From Chlorops oryzae (taxonomy: Eukaryota > Arthropoda > Insecta > Diptera > Chloropidae), in contig CM035807.1 of the NCBI GenBank assembly GCA_020466095.1, positions 103,236,002 to 103,300,001 of the forward strand: 64,000 bases of DNA, written 5' to 3'. Below, piece after piece: positions 37,551 through 50,591 of this stretch. The first letter of the stretch is position 1. Each line of letters starts with the position of its first letter. The translations under genes were made by a program, and so were the position numbers. Below the pieces are notes generated by a model. The model worked only from the letters and a program-made list of their open reading frames with translations, searched no databases and had not been told where the DNA came from.

Positions 37551-39140
37551 ATTCTCTGGGTTTCATTATCTGAAATACAAAACACTAAAAAAAAAATCTA
37601 CTAACTGTTAGTTAGATTAAAAATATTAAGTCTGGCAGCGCTACGTAACAGCCGTATACATTTGTTTGTATACATTTCTAGAAAAAACGATCTCCTGTAC
37701 AATTTTGTTTTTGTAACATACGATAATTTCGTGAAAAGCGGTCGATATGACTACATTTTGACTAACTAGTTCCTAATCACCCATGAGCAATATGTCCAAT
37801 CGTCTACGAGATATCGCTCGACTAGTCGACTAATTGAAAGGATATTCCAAAATCCAAATTTGTGTTTCAACCTTGACATTTTATTACGCTTTCTAACTAC
37901 CATTTTTGGCTATCTTTCCTATGACTCAAACGAACAAAAAAAAAATAAAAACCTTGAAAACTAAATTCTCCATTATGAACCACAGCTAACTTAATCCTCA
38001 ATATTAACTTCCAAGCCACCATATTCGATATTAAATGAAATATTTTTATTCATCCTCATGGGGTGTTGTTTCTCATATTTTTTTTAGGGAACGGTGCGAT
38101 ACCTTCATATGTGATATACGATAAACATACTCGTAGGTAGATAAAAATTAATGGCCAATTGAAGCCCAATCGATAATCGAATAAAAATATTTTATGCCCA
38201 TTTTATCTGCCTCACATAATGAAATTATAACAATATGACAAGAGAAAGGCAAAGAAGTTGAATAAATTTGGGTCACTCGAATCGAAACGTTTCGTCTATG
38301 GTCCGGAAAGAAGGAACCAGCAACGAAAACAAAAACAAAAATAAAAACAAAACTAGTTCGATGCTCCAAATCGAAATTGGGGAGTGGCGCATTAAGACTT
38401 TTACTCCTCTATGACAGAAAAGAATGGTTCTCTATTAGAGAATGAAAAAAAAAAATTGTACTCCCAAAAAATTCATTCAAACACTTTTCACTGTACAATG
38501 TGTGCCATTCAGGTTAGCGATCTCTTCCAACACGATCAGATCTTCAAATTTGTGGCTTTATTGAATAAGAAAAGTAGGTATTAAAATAAAACAATTTAAT
38601 TGTGCAATTTATATTCCGCTTGTGTGATTGAGTGACTGAGTGAATGAATATGAATATCAGTCAGTGGGTCACTCGAATCGTTGAGGTAACAATTGTGGTG
38701 GCAAAACAATTTTAGCCAATTATTTTACAAAAGGAAATCAACAATAGCGAAAATACAGATTGGCAAATGGCCAGCCAACAAAGGCAACAGCAATAGCCGG
38801 AGTCAGAGCAACATTCGGATATTGTTACAGTAACAAAAGCTGTCATTTTGTTGTATTTATTGTACCGATTACTAAATTGGTATTTTGCAATTCAAAGCCA
38901 CGAACAAATACAATCATACACGCACACAGTCACACACGCATATGCATGTTCATTCCCTGCAGGAAGCCTGTCGGCACATGACCCAATGTCTACAATGAGT
39001 CAATAGGTATAGTTCATCTCTGTCGACCATGTCAACAAGAAGTCTATATATTTAAAGTTCGTGAGTTTTTGCTGCAGTGAATGCGATAGAAACAATCTAC
39101 GAGGTTTCTACAGCTAGATTTCATTCATTTAACATATTTG
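37551..39140. other. Intronic sequence, no gene seen
   Basis: Unremarkable AT-rich sequence. Short direct words such as gactagtcgacta near 37820. No element boundaries found. Confidence 0.35.
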
Positions 39141-39143
39141 CTG

Positions 39144-39224
39144 AACACATCTCAGAGGCCTCAATAGCATAGAGCATGCGTTCTCGCCCAGCAGTCTGAA
39201 GGTTCCCGGTTCAAACCACAGCGA
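39144..39224 (+). other. tRNA-like module (degenerate)
   Basis: A D-arm-like segment (caatagcatagagca, A-box position) is followed 45-50 nt later by ggttcaaacc (39208-39217), a good B box. The cloverleaf is incomplete, so this is a tRNA-derived module, not a functional tRNA. It faces a second module at 39536-39610. Confidence 0.5.
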
Positions 39225-39535
39225 AGGCGGATGAAAATGTGAAAAAGCGGGTAATATTTGATGTATAAAAATAATTTAATATATTCTTCCGGCTTTAAGG
39301 TCAATGCATTTCTGTTATGAAAACTAAATTAAAATAAAACAATTCCTACGCTCAGGGATGAAAATGCAAATTATATTGCATAAAAGTCTTTCAAAAAATC
39401 ATGTCTTGGGGTTGAAAAATTTTTAATTTGTTACCATGAATATTTTTCCTGAAAGCTTTTTGGTTTTTAAACTATTATTTACTTTACAAAAAGTAAATAA
39501 ATAAAAAATAAACAAACAAACAAAAAATCCTGTGC

Positions 39536-39610
39536 TCGCTCGAGATTTGAACCCGCAATCTTCAGAGCTCAAGGCAAGCACTCAAGGCATTGAGCCACCA
39601 TAGGCACACA
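39536..39610 (-). other. tRNA-like module (degenerate), inverted
   Basis: On the minus strand: tgtgcctatggtggctcaat (acceptor start and A-box-like D arm), ending with gggttcaaatct (B box, 39543-39554) and a closing gcaca that can pair with the opening tgtgc. It converges on the plus-strand module at 39144-39224 with about 310 bp between them. Confidence 0.55.
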
Positions 39611-40378
39611 AATGGCTCTGCTATTGACGTACTAAAATAAATGCCTTCATAATGGGGTTCCCTCGTCAAAAGCATGTCTATTGTTTGTCTCCACTATTGG
39701 TGGTTTTGCAATGACAAGCAATGTTAACTGTCTATAGCGGTTCGCATTGCGAAGGGCATAATTGGTCAGTAGTACTGTTGACGCGGACAATAGAAAAAGA
39801 GTATAGATTCACTACTGTCATTTCCTGCTGGGTTATGAGAAAATAAAGACATTGGTTCACATAAATTTGCGGCTCTTTAAAAAGACATTATGCATTTTTA
39901 AACTACATATTTATGTATATCGATATAATGCCTTCATAAGTGGTCGAAATGAATGGGTTAAGTGATTTCTTTTGCGAAGTTGCATAGAAAATCAATTGAG
40001 ATCGTCTCGTCAAAAATTCGTCTTCTGAAAATTTTTTAATGCTCTCTTAAGGCATCACAATGCCAAAGTGACAGTTCATCAAATCAAATAGATTATGAGT
40101 GAATTTTTTTTTTTTTTTCGTAAAATTTCTCATCAATCCCCGCTTGGGTTAAATTTAGCGAGAAAAATGACTTCTGAATTCTTCTTTGGCAGTTCGCCTT
40201 ATTACGCTGCACTCCATGCCTTTTAAAGCGATTGCCTAAGATCTCGATTGGTACGCTTTTTTAGGCTTTATTATGGAAGAAACTTTTGGCAAGCTTCTGC
40301 AACATAATCGGGCACATTCTGCACACAAAACACACCGAACCTAATGAGCGGAGTGAGGTTTATTTATTTATTTGTATA
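39611..40378. other. Intronic sequence, possible element end
   Basis: ctgctgggttat at about 39823-39834 resembles the inverted tip of the CCCAGCA elements further right and may mark the right end of an element holding the two tRNA-like modules. A left tip was not found. The rest is unassigned. Confidence 0.3.
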
Positions 40379-40380
40379 TA

Positions 40381-40827
40381 CAGGGTGTCCACGGAATTTT
40401 CTGTATTATTTTAATACGTGATAGCCTATGTCAAGAGCTGTTTTTTTCGGTTGGACCACTATTCTAAAATTCTGTAAGGGTTCGAATACTAGCTGTTCGT
40501 GGCACTGCGTTCACAAGAGTAACTATTGTGCCATACCTAAGGTTGTTTTCATCGGAGGACTTGTATTACTACGGTTTTTGTAAGGTGAGTTATGAGTTAT
40601 AGCACATTAAAAAGGATGATTTTTGTATGTGTTTTTAAATACCTATCGAAAATACTCTAAAATTTTCAAAATTTTTTCTTTTTTCTATACAAAAAATGTG
40701 TCCTCTTTTAATGTGCTATAGCTCAACAACGTTACTTTTTAGACCAGTGGTTCAAAAACAAAACATGTAGCTCTTGAAGTAAGCTATCGCGTATTAAGAT
40801 AATCCAGAAAATTCCGTGGACACCCTG
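40381..40827. mobile_element. 447-bp TA-flanked inverted-repeat element
   Basis: CAGGGTGTCCACGGAATTTT at the left and its inverse at the right, with similarity continuing inward (tgatagcctatg / cgatagcttact). TA flanks lie at 40379-40380 and 40828-40829. Interior AT-rich, non-coding. The ends resemble the 29452-30614 element in the first eight bases only, so it is a different family. Confidence 0.85.
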
Positions 40828-40829
40828 TA

Positions 40830-42078
40830 TATAAATTTTTTGAATTTTATTTTGTCATTTTCTCTTTCGCTGCTGTTACCTAAACACAACACATGCAGCA
40901 ATCCATTTCTTTGCGCTTTAAGCTTTTAAGCCATTATGTGTGAGCTTGGGTGCAATTTTGATCGAAAACAGTAGCTCGCATGATATATGAGCCAATTTTG
41001 ATACATTATAGCCGTGGTAAAACAATTACGGCAAGCATTTTGTTCGTGGCATGCCGCCTCGACCGTAGATACTTAAATTACCTCGAAAACGAAATTGTAT
41101 CGAATGTGAAATTGGATTCGAAAATGAATTCCATTCGGATAATGAATATTAACATTTGAGTGGTATTGAAAACGTGCATTTAGGTGCGATGTGTTTTTTT
41201 TTTCCTCTTTTTCTCATTTTGTTTATTGATCAAATGCGGTTGGCATGCTTTTGAATGTTATGCCAAAATGTTTATTGCTTTTTAAGTGGGTTATTTAAAA
41301 TTATAGTTTAAGAAAATAAAAAACAAAGCCTTAAAATAGACTACGAGATCTCGCTGAGAATCGAATCAATCCAATTCGAAATGATGTGGAATTAAAGAAA
41401 ATCCAAATCACAAGACTCTTTTTGTATGAAAATTTATTGATTTCGTCTAAACTTGAACTGGAGTTCGAGGTGAGAAGACGAAACAACGGGAGGGAGGGAG
41501 AAAAGTCATTAATTAACATTAATTAATGTATAATGAGGATTATTGAAATATTGGATATAGTGTATGTATGTTTGTATGTTGGCGGAAATCTGCTGAAATA
41601 ATTACCACTTTTCAAAGAGTTGTTAATACCAGAAAAAAAAGAAAGAAAGAAAAAAATTAAATAAAATAGGGACCGGTTTTTCCGTTTTTCCTTTATGCTT
41701 TTTTAAATGATTTAACGCAATTCCCATGGTAAATAATCGAAAAGAGTGTTAAGTCAATTAAGCTTTTTTGGCTGATCGAAAATTACTTGAAATGATATTT
41801 ATTTCAATAAATTTATGGCTGCAATCGTGAAATGGAAACGTGATCGAAATCTGAAAAACGCCTTAGGTCAATGAATCTAATTATGGATTCGAATTAAATC
41901 GAATCGCGTCGAATAAATTACGAAACATACATATTTTCACGAAATTTTTCGTCAAATTTTATTTCAAAGATTTTCATGATTTCCTTTTTCTTCCGATCAA
42001 TGACTTCGAATTGAACTTTTCCGTTAATTCACACATCCATGCATACATCTATATATCCATACAAGCATATATACATAC
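40830..42078. other. AT-rich intronic sequence, no gene seen
   Basis: Ordinary sequence ending in a catacat-type run at 42025-42079 just before the next element. Confidence 0.35.
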
Positions 42079-42254
42079 GTACCCAGTAAACATTTTCGGA
42101 GTGCTCCGAAATATGAGTCCGAAATGAGTTTGAAATACTTATATAGAAAATAAGAGCCTCATATTTATGAGTCCAAAATGAGTCAGAATATGTCGAAAAT
42201 AAGTAAGAGCATCATACTTATGAGTCCGAAATGAGTCGAAAATAAGAAAAATAA

Positions 42255-44470
42255 AATAAATTTCAAATTTGACTTTAAACTTATAAACGAAAAAAATCCC
42301 TGACTTTCGATTAAGCTAACACGGTGTCATAGGTGAGCACATGACTAGAAAGCGAGAGTTCCGAGGTTCAAATCCCACACAGGAGAGAGAAATGTAAAAA
42401 AAATATTTGAATTTATGAAATTATGAATACTTAAAAATCGAAAAAAGAGTGTATCTATCAATAAATTTGTTTACAGCATACGATTATAAATATCACTCAA
42501 AATTTTTGAGTGTTTTTAAACACATAAACATGAGTCCGGAAGGAGTCGTCATATATGGCTCTTATTTAAGCGAAAGTAAGAGGCAGATATGAGTGCGGAA
42601 AGAGTCATTTATGACTCCAAAATGTTCTCCTTCGTTATATGAATCGGCTCATATGAAGGACTTCGAGGACAACATTTTTAAGAATGTAAAGAGTTAGAAT
42701 TTGTTGGGTGACCCTAACAGGAAGATAGGGTTTTTAAGTTGGGAAAAAATTTAGGAAGACAAAGTTAAGGGGCGTCAAAATTTGATTTCTCTAGGGACTT
42801 GGGCTAGTTTGGACATGGTGGAAGTCATAAAAAATATTTTGGATTGGACCCTTTTAGAGTTTTGCAGTATAAAGGTTTGTTGGAAAATTGTTTGATAAAT
42901 AAATAATTGAGTTGGACTTACATTTGACCCTTAGTTACCTGCTTTCATAATTAAAATTTGGAAAATTTATAAATTCACATTTTTGGGTTTTCGGGTGAGT
43001 TTTTATTTACTTTATATTATAATTAACAATTTAATTCCTCATTCGTTAACAATAGGAAATTTTACAAAATTTTTCCCTATAAATTTAAAACAAAATTAAG
43101 GATTTTTGTTTAAAAAAATTTAAAATTTAAAAAAAAAATTAACTTTTAAAAATTTTTAAACTTTAAAAAAAATTTAAAAATTAAAAAACCCGAAAATTTT
43201 GTCTTTAAAAATTTTTTTAAAAATTTTTTGATTTTAAAATTTAAATTTTAATTTTTAAAAAAAAGTTTGGGTTAAAATTTGAAAAAAATTTTTTTAATTT
43301 TTTTTTAAAAAAACCCCAAAAAAAAAAGGAAAAATTTATAAAAATTAAAAAAAAAAATTTTTTTTTAAAAGTTAAAATAGAAAAAATTGTTATAGGTTAT
43401 GGGTTTTCGTTTTTCCTACTAGATTTAAATATTTTAAAAAATGATAGCCCTGGTAAAGCAAATATGTTAATATTAACCTATTTTGTAAGGACTTGAGTGA
43501 ATTAGTGGTAAGATTTTATTTAAATTTTGGTGAAGTGGAAATACCATTTTTGCAGTAAATCCAATATGAAGGTATGACTCCAATCGAAGGAATATGTTCA
43601 GTCAGATTATTAGCATATTATTGTGGGGAAATGGGGATACCCCAATTCATAACACATGGGTCCAGTTAAATGATCTAAGTGAGAATGTTTAGTGGTTCGA
43701 ATTACGATTTTATTCATGTATGTACATTACCGCAAAGTTTAGAAAGAAAACTGATCAAATTTCATGCGTACATAGGTAATGAATATTTCCGTTTTGAAGT
43801 CGTCGAATAGAAAAATGCATACTTCTAACCATAACTATCACTTCAATATGACATATACCCTGAACCCATTTGGTTATTGCAAAATATGGCTGATCGCCCA
43901 CTGTCCGCAATAATAAAATATATGAAATAAATTCCTTGTTTGGACTAAATATTCATATTGGTTACGAAAATAAGGGGTAAGAGCCCCACTTATCCAAAAA
44001 TGAAAAAACTTTAATTGAAAAGCCAAAATAATTTCAATTTGGATTTAAACATATCATACGAAAAATCCCTGAATTTCATAATAACATTATTAAAGGACAA
44101 TTATAGGAAAAGTTTTACGATTCATTTCGGCAGTAATTTCCAAGAAGAAATGAAAATTGGCTATTTGTTTGAATTATGAACTTTAAATACGAAAAAAGTG
44201 TAATCTATCAATAATTTGTTTACAGCATACGATTTAAATATCACTCAAAATTTTTGAGTGTTTTTAAACACATAAAATGAGTCCGGAAGAGTCAATATCA
44301 TGGCTCTTATTTAAGCGAAAGTAAGAGGCAGATATGAGTGCGGAAAGAGTCATTTATGACTCCAAAATGTTATCCTTCGTTATATGACTTCGGACTCATA
44401 TAAGACGACCTTCGCAAGAAGGGAAACACACTCTTTAAGACTCTTAAAAGAGTTCATTCCCAGGTAGCAT
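42255..44470. repeat. Noisy duplication with low-complexity filler
   Basis: 42255-42660 is repeated at about 44030-44420 (cagcatacgat, tatcactcaaaatttttgag, gcggaaagagtcatttatga) with many single-base indels. Between them, 43020-43395 consists of A and T homopolymers with almost no G or C, unlike any other part of the window. This looks like unpolished long-read gap filling over a repeat. Confidence 0.6.
42308..42384 (+). other. tRNA-like module in left arm
   Basis: gctaacacggtgtcatagg (A-box position) followed by gaggttcaaatccc (B box at 42365-42375). The B box fits the pol III consensus except for the common A-for-G change. The block tgactttcgat...gagcacatgac is shared, inverted, with the module at 44886-44962. 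Confidence 0.55.
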
Positions 44471-44885
44471 TTTCTGAAATTTTTGATCAAAAGCGAGTCT
44501 TTTTCGAGTCGCCTTTCTGATTAAAAAGATCAAATATGCGCTCGTTTTCTGATCAAAATTGATACTTTTGTCGGGAGGAATTGGAACCCTTGCCGCGACT
44601 CTTCTTAGGAGAGTCATATTTGATATAATTTGCGAGTCGTTTTCGAATCATATTTGCTATCATTTTCGAGTCATATTTGTTACTATATTGGAGTCTTCTA
44701 CGACTCATATTTGTTATCATTTTGGAGTCTTCTACGACTCATATATATAATCGATTGCTTTCCAAAAATAAAAACAATAAAAATTTTTTTCAAATCAATA
44801 CACATTTTTTTTGGCTTTTCCGTGTGTGTATGTTTTATATGTTATATATATTATTATTATAGATTCAACAATTTTTTTTTCCTTG

Positions 44886-44962
44886 CCTTATGTGGGATTT
44901 GAACCTAGGAACTCCCGTTTTCTACATAGTCATGTGCTCACCCGTCGACACCAAGCTTTCCA
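44886..44962 (-). other. tRNA-like module in right arm, inverted
   Basis: On the minus strand: agcttggtgtcgacgggtgag (A-box position), then cctaggttcaaatcccac (B box 44895-44905). Same layout and shared gagcacatgact text as the left-arm module at 42308-42384. Confidence 0.55.
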
Positions 44963-45353
44963 AATCGAAAGTCATGGAAATTTTTCGTTTATAACTTTAA
45001 AGTCGAATTCCATTTAATTCAAATTTGAGTCAAATATTGAGTAAAATATAAGATAGCAACAATTTGAATGATCATATTTCAATCCCATACGTGATTAATT
45101 GGCGATTGCTCTATATTTTGTTTTTGTAATTTGAATACGACTCGCATTTGAAACATATTGCAGAGTCGTTTTCGAGTCGTCTTTTAATCATGCATGTAAT
45201 CAATCATTTTCTGATCATGAAGGGGGCTCGAAAAAGACTCGTAAATGAATCTTCTCATAAAACAGTCTTCCAAATGTTGGGTGGGTTATGAGGGCTCCGA
45301 CTGCTATAAGGATTCATAAATGAGTCTTTTATGACTCAGAATGTTTGCTGGGT

Positions 45354-47720
45354 ACATACATACCTACATACATCCATACATGAAAGCTAAAGGCGTTTCT
45401 AGGAGTTCAACAAGTGTTTCTCGTTATGAAAAATTTGTCTTCTTATTTTTGGATTTTTTTTTTTTTTTTTTTAATTCAAATTTTAGATGGCCCAAAGGCA
45501 AGATGACAGCATATTTATGCAGATGACAAACTATAAGCATAGATTCTATAGACTCCTTGGAATGAAAAACAGCCATCGGGTACTCAGTTTCTCGATTGCT
45601 ATTGCTCTTCTCTATATCTTCTTCATCTTCTATCATGTCACTGCCAATTGCAATGGAATATTTTATTACAATTCGCTTGCGGGCGAATCGAATCTTTCGC
45701 TTCTATGTTTGTCTGTTTGTCTACGTTTGCGTGTTCGATTTACATTTGGCAGACCCAATTGACAATTCAAAGAGCCATAAGTGGGGTGGGTGGTGGGTGG
45801 TTAAAGAAAATCTTCCGCAAATATCAGCATAAAATATTTTGCTTAAACAAAGATCCTCGAGGGTGTGATTGTGTTATGGATGAGATATAAAATTTCATAA
45901 AAATTTACTCAAATTCATTTTCAATTTCCCATCGACATATGTACGAACACGCGCCCATTCGAGAAGGCATCTGCATAGTTTCAAATTGTTTTTCTTTAAA
46001 TAAAAAAAAAAGTGCAAAAAAAAGCATAGCCTTTTCATTGCCATCGATGCCAAACGAGAATCGAAAGGGCGCGGTCGTACGCCTATTTTATACGAGTGAT
46101 AAATAAGCGTTTCCAGCCTTCAATATAGTTTTTCACTACCTTCGAAAGTTCATTCTTTTATTATGCATTCGGAGGAGTTGAATGCTTCTCTCGTTAGGCT
46201 TTGCCTCGTCTGAGTCAGTGACGGAGATGAATTTTTTGCGGTTCAGGGATAATAGTCGTCAGGGTTGTAAAGCATTCTTCTTTTCTGGTTGCAAGCAGAA
46301 TGAGTTCATGGGAGTGTGAGGCATGAATCCCCATATTTCTCTATTGGACTTTTTTCAGCTTGACGCACAAGTTTTCCTATGTAAGTTTATATTATGAGGC
46401 AAGCCTCAAATTTGTATGTAAGTGCAAAAGCACTTGAGTCTGTAATGAACTGGTCGGAAGAAAGGAACTGATTTCAGGAAAAACTCGAGTTGAAAAAAGA
46501 AAACGAGCCGCAGACGGAATTTTTTATAAAATTTTTCTCTGTTTTTCTTAACTTTTTTTTTGTTTTCACTTCTTAACGATGGAGTTTTCTGGTGCTTTTA
46601 GTTTTCATTTTATTACACAGATCTTAAAAATGCTGGAAAATTATGTGCGAACTTGATGGAGTAAAGAAAAAAAAGGCATACAAAATAAAAAAACTCTATA
46701 AACAAATGCAGTAAGGATTTTTATGTTTCATGAAGTTTCCAGGATTGTTCTTTTGCTTTTCCGTATAAGAAGCTTAAAAAAAAAAATAGAAAATAAAAGA
46801 AAATTTCTTTTTCAGCGCTCACACTTTGCTCAGTCGATTGTCAGTCTCGTTGAGTCATGCGAAAAACTGTAAGAAGCTTCTTTCAATTCTTAAAGAAAAA
46901 AGAAAAAATAAGACTTATCGAAGGCAAATAGTTTGAAGTACTGCAGTTGACAGGTCTTTGAACTTTTCACCCAAACTTTTCGAAAATAAAGTAATTTCAA
47001 AATCGGTTATGCCACAAATTAATGTCGGGCAATTTGAATTTTCAATGGATTAGAGAGGCATGCGAGACATGAAAGAGGAAAGAATGAAGTACCTAAGTCA
47101 TTTATTCATATCAGAAATCACATGCCAACTCCGTATGTGGTGTCAACCGAACAATGAGAACAATGAGTGCGTGTGTGAGATAAATATTAGAGAGAGAGAG
47201 AAGAACAAAAAACGTGGTTCTCTTTTGCTCTTTATATACTGTAGATATGTACATTCGAGTAGAGTAGAGTATCTATTCATATAAAATTGATTATCGAACG
47301 GTCTCGACCGCAAAACACTTAAGCGGCGCTTTTTATATTCTGAGTGAAAAGATACTCGCAATTGAATGGGCGCGCATGCGCAATCACGCTTTGAAGCATA
47401 TTTTGTCAATCACTTGCCGAGAGTCACTCAAGCAGGTTTGGCTGCCATTAAGCTTGACTTTCAAAGTTGAGCGCTAGATCGGTTCGAGTGTATGGTATGT
47501 ATGGTATATGAAATGATCGTTTGGCCGCTTTCATTTCAATCGGGTTCGATGGATTTTAAAGCCTTTTTTTTGGTCCATGTGTGACACTTCTTGTGGCAAT
47601 TGTGCATGTCACGATGTAAAACAATAAATACGAAATGGTTCAATATTCAAAGCTAGAATATTTTTCTTCCCAAAAAAAGAGAACAGTGAAAACTGGAACG
47701 GTCAGAAATACTTCAAAAAA
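45354..47720. other. Intronic sequence, no gene seen
   Basis: CATA-type run at 45354-45380 and a T run at 45457-45471. The rest is ordinary AT-rich sequence with no recognisable exon. Confidence 0.35.
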
Positions 47721-47724
47721 CAAG

Positions 47725-48062
47725 TCGGTCAAACCCGAATTCCATATACACATCGCGTCCCTACAATATTGACGCCGTTCATTCGACTTGGTCAACTAAT
47801 AGAACTTGGCAGCTTCTATGCCTTTTACTTCGGAAGCTACGAAAAATTTCCAATTTGTGGGCGTGGCAGTGATTTTCACTTGGGACCCATTGTACCTGCG
47901 TGCCGAATTTCGACTTAATTGGCCCAGCCGTTTGAAAGGTGATCCCAACACAGACGGACAAATGTTTCTGATGAAGAATATATTTATATATTTGTCTACA
48001 AGATTTGTAACAAGATTTGTCCAGAACAATATACCCTACTTACGCTGGATATAAAAAAGGCT
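47725..48062 (+). repeat. Dispersed repeat relative, copy C
   Basis: Shares layout with copy A: a gtgggcgtggc block, then gcgtgccgaatttcgac, then acagacggacaaatg, and a tail with gatgaagaatatattt. Too diverged for more than a family assignment. Confidence 0.5.
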
Positions 48063-50585
48063 CACTTCATAGAAATCGCCTCAAAAAGTGATTCTTTTGA
48101 AGTTTCTCGGTCGGCAAAATTGAAGCCATTGAAAAGACTCAATCGAAAAAAAAAAACCAAAAATTACACAAAATGAATTCTTCACGTTTTTCGAATTGAT
48201 ATTGACCTGTGCTCAACTCCCGAGGCATTATCGCTTGATTGGGGTTACCTGCCCGCATGTCGTGCCACTGCCAACAATTAAATTAACGTCAAAATGTTGC
48301 GCCAATATTACAACAAGAATTTTGGTACAAAGTGGGGAGCACTGCCGTTACGTGCCACATGATTTTCCAACCGGCTGGCTGCTCGTGTGCCATTCATGTA
48401 TGCCCCGAAGGCTCGTGAGTCGAAAATGCTTCTGCTGAACGAAGCGCGTTGGCACACGTTGGCTGCAACATATTGCCGCAACATTATGCTGCAGCAGTGC
48501 ATCGAAACACTCATGATACGATTAATTTTGATTTTCAATGCCATGCTCCTTCGCACCATCTCACAGGGAACGCTTTTAGGAACGCAATGATCATGGTGAC
48601 GAGGTGCGGCTGTTCGTTAATTGGCCTTATACGATGACAGATTTAAATACATACACTTTTTTAAGTTGACATTAAATATACATACATATGTCTGTGAACG
48701 CACACTGAACCACAGAGAGGAAGAAGAGGGTTAAATATGAATGCCGTAGGAGGTATGTTTGTTTATATGATAAGCTATAAGCCGTGACGCCTTCGGGATA
48801 CTCCTGAGATTGATGTTCACTTACACGTGGTGTTGTTGGCAATCAAATAGGAAAAGGAAATTGGTTTGATTGAATGGAAGGAAACTGCAAGCGATGCAAC
48901 GATGCAACACGAGGTGTAATTTATGTATCTTGGATGATGGAAGAGAATGCGGAAAATTCAAAAGTGGGAGACGACTTCGCAAGGATAAAAGAACTTAAAC
49001 TTTATTAAGGGTCAATTTGATTATTGATCGAGGGGCGAGCCATATCAAGAAAGCTGATAGATTTTTCTGAACAGCTATATAGAAAATCGGGGTCCCTTGA
49101 AGATAAAATCGAGTACAGTGCCTACAGTGCTACTTAGAAAAAGGTAGTCGGCCAACTTCAAATAAAATTAGGAAATATTTCGAAGACTTTCGTTAGGAAG
49201 TCTCTCCTTTTACCCACTTCCCCCTCTCTCTATCTCTCTATAGGACTGACCATAAAACTTTTTGAGCATTTTAAGCATGGGAATGTTTATCCAATCGTGT
49301 GTCCTTCAGGCATTTTGCTGACCTGTCGCAACCCACGACGAGGTTGCTGTAATGACGGTTTGAAAAAACCACAAAATTTTTACACGTCAAAAGCCTTTTT
49401 TGCGCATAATTATTTGTCCTATTGAAGAAACTCAGCAGCAAAAAAAAAAAAAAGAATACAAAACAAAACAAAATTAATATTTTGACCACGATTTGGTTTC
49501 TGTTTTTCTGTTTACCATTTCCAAAAGTCAGGGCATTATTTGGCTTAGTACACGAAAATAACCGACCACCGAGCAATCGCGTAGGTTTAGTCATGCAATT
49601 AGTCCGAGTGAGAGTGAGAGTGAGGGGGAGAGTGAGAGCGGGCTTTCGATTACAGCAAAATGCGTCGCAATTGTTTAGTAACCATAGCTTTTGAATTTGG
49701 TAATCAAAATGAAAGTTTTCATCGAATATAAAACGAAAGACGTTAATTTATGGGAAGCACTGAACGATAACACACAATAAGAAATTATTAAACATGAGAC
49801 ATAATAGAAAAGAAAAATGTGCTTCTGTCTTCTGCTCCAACGAAGCATCTTTACAAATTGAATTATTAACTTTCCTAAATTTTAATTTTTTTATTTTATT
49901 TTTTATTCTTTTATTTATTCTTTCCTCATGATTTATTGATTCTGTTTATCGTGTAATTTCAGTGATTAGCGGCGATGACAATAAATTATGGATGATTAAT
50001 GGGCGAATGGTTTAGACCTTCGACCAAATCAATTGGAATATCGCTAGACAAATGTGTCCCAATGAAGACATTAAGAATGTTTATTTATTCGATTATTAAT
50101 ATTTTTTGATTCGATAATTTCGCTTTCGATTTGTAAATGAGAAAAGCCTTCGATTGGAAATTTCGATGAGACAAATGCGGCGTATTAGAGCCTAATTTAT
50201 CTTTTGTTTTTAAGCCGTAAACCACGTAGAGAACTGTTTTTTGCCCGTTGCTCGTCTAGCTGAACGGTTATGGTGAATAACAACATAAAGTATGAAAGAA
50301 ATATTTTAAATATTTCGTCGGTTAAAAAACTTTCAAGAAGCTTGATAGGCGTATTCAAAAGACAGAGTGTCTCACAGCTTTGTTAGTCTCAATAAGAAGA
50401 TTTTAGAAAGCGGTTAGGCTAGGTTTTTGCGGCAACCGTAGGCTGAGATAGAGTCTTAATTGTTGCTGTAGAGTCATATCATTTGGTAAGGCATCGGCTG
50501 AAAGCCCAAAAATGAGTCGCAAAAGCTTATGAGTGAATGATTTCAATAACAAGAAAATACCATATGGACAATTTTTTATACTGAT
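48063..50585. other. Intronic sequence, no gene seen
   Basis: A less AT-rich patch at 48200-48640 gives overlapping short frames on both strands without domains. gagtgagagtgagag run at 49606-49635. Otherwise AT-rich. Confidence 0.4.
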
Positions 50586-50591
50586 AACGTT

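Larger units (their letters stand above)
42082..45353. mobile_element. CCCAGTAAACATT inverted-tip element complex
   Basis: The left tip acCCAGTAAACATTTTCGGAG and right tip AATGTTTGCTGGGT (ending 45353) are inverted. Both sit in (cata)-type flanks, so a target duplication cannot be separated from the microsatellite. Arms carry repeated gagtccgaaatgagtc / gactcatatttg words. Secondary tips occur inside: ttgttgggtg near 42700, cccaggtagcatt near 44460 and atgttgggtggg near 45276. They suggest two or more copies nested or joined head to tail. A tRNA-like module lies in each arm, in opposite orientation. No transposase frame is present. Confidence 0.65.

Noticed and set aside
39144..39610. Functional tRNA genes
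   Set aside because: B boxes are good, but acceptor and anticodon arms do not form complete cloverleaves; better explained as tRNA-derived repeat modules.
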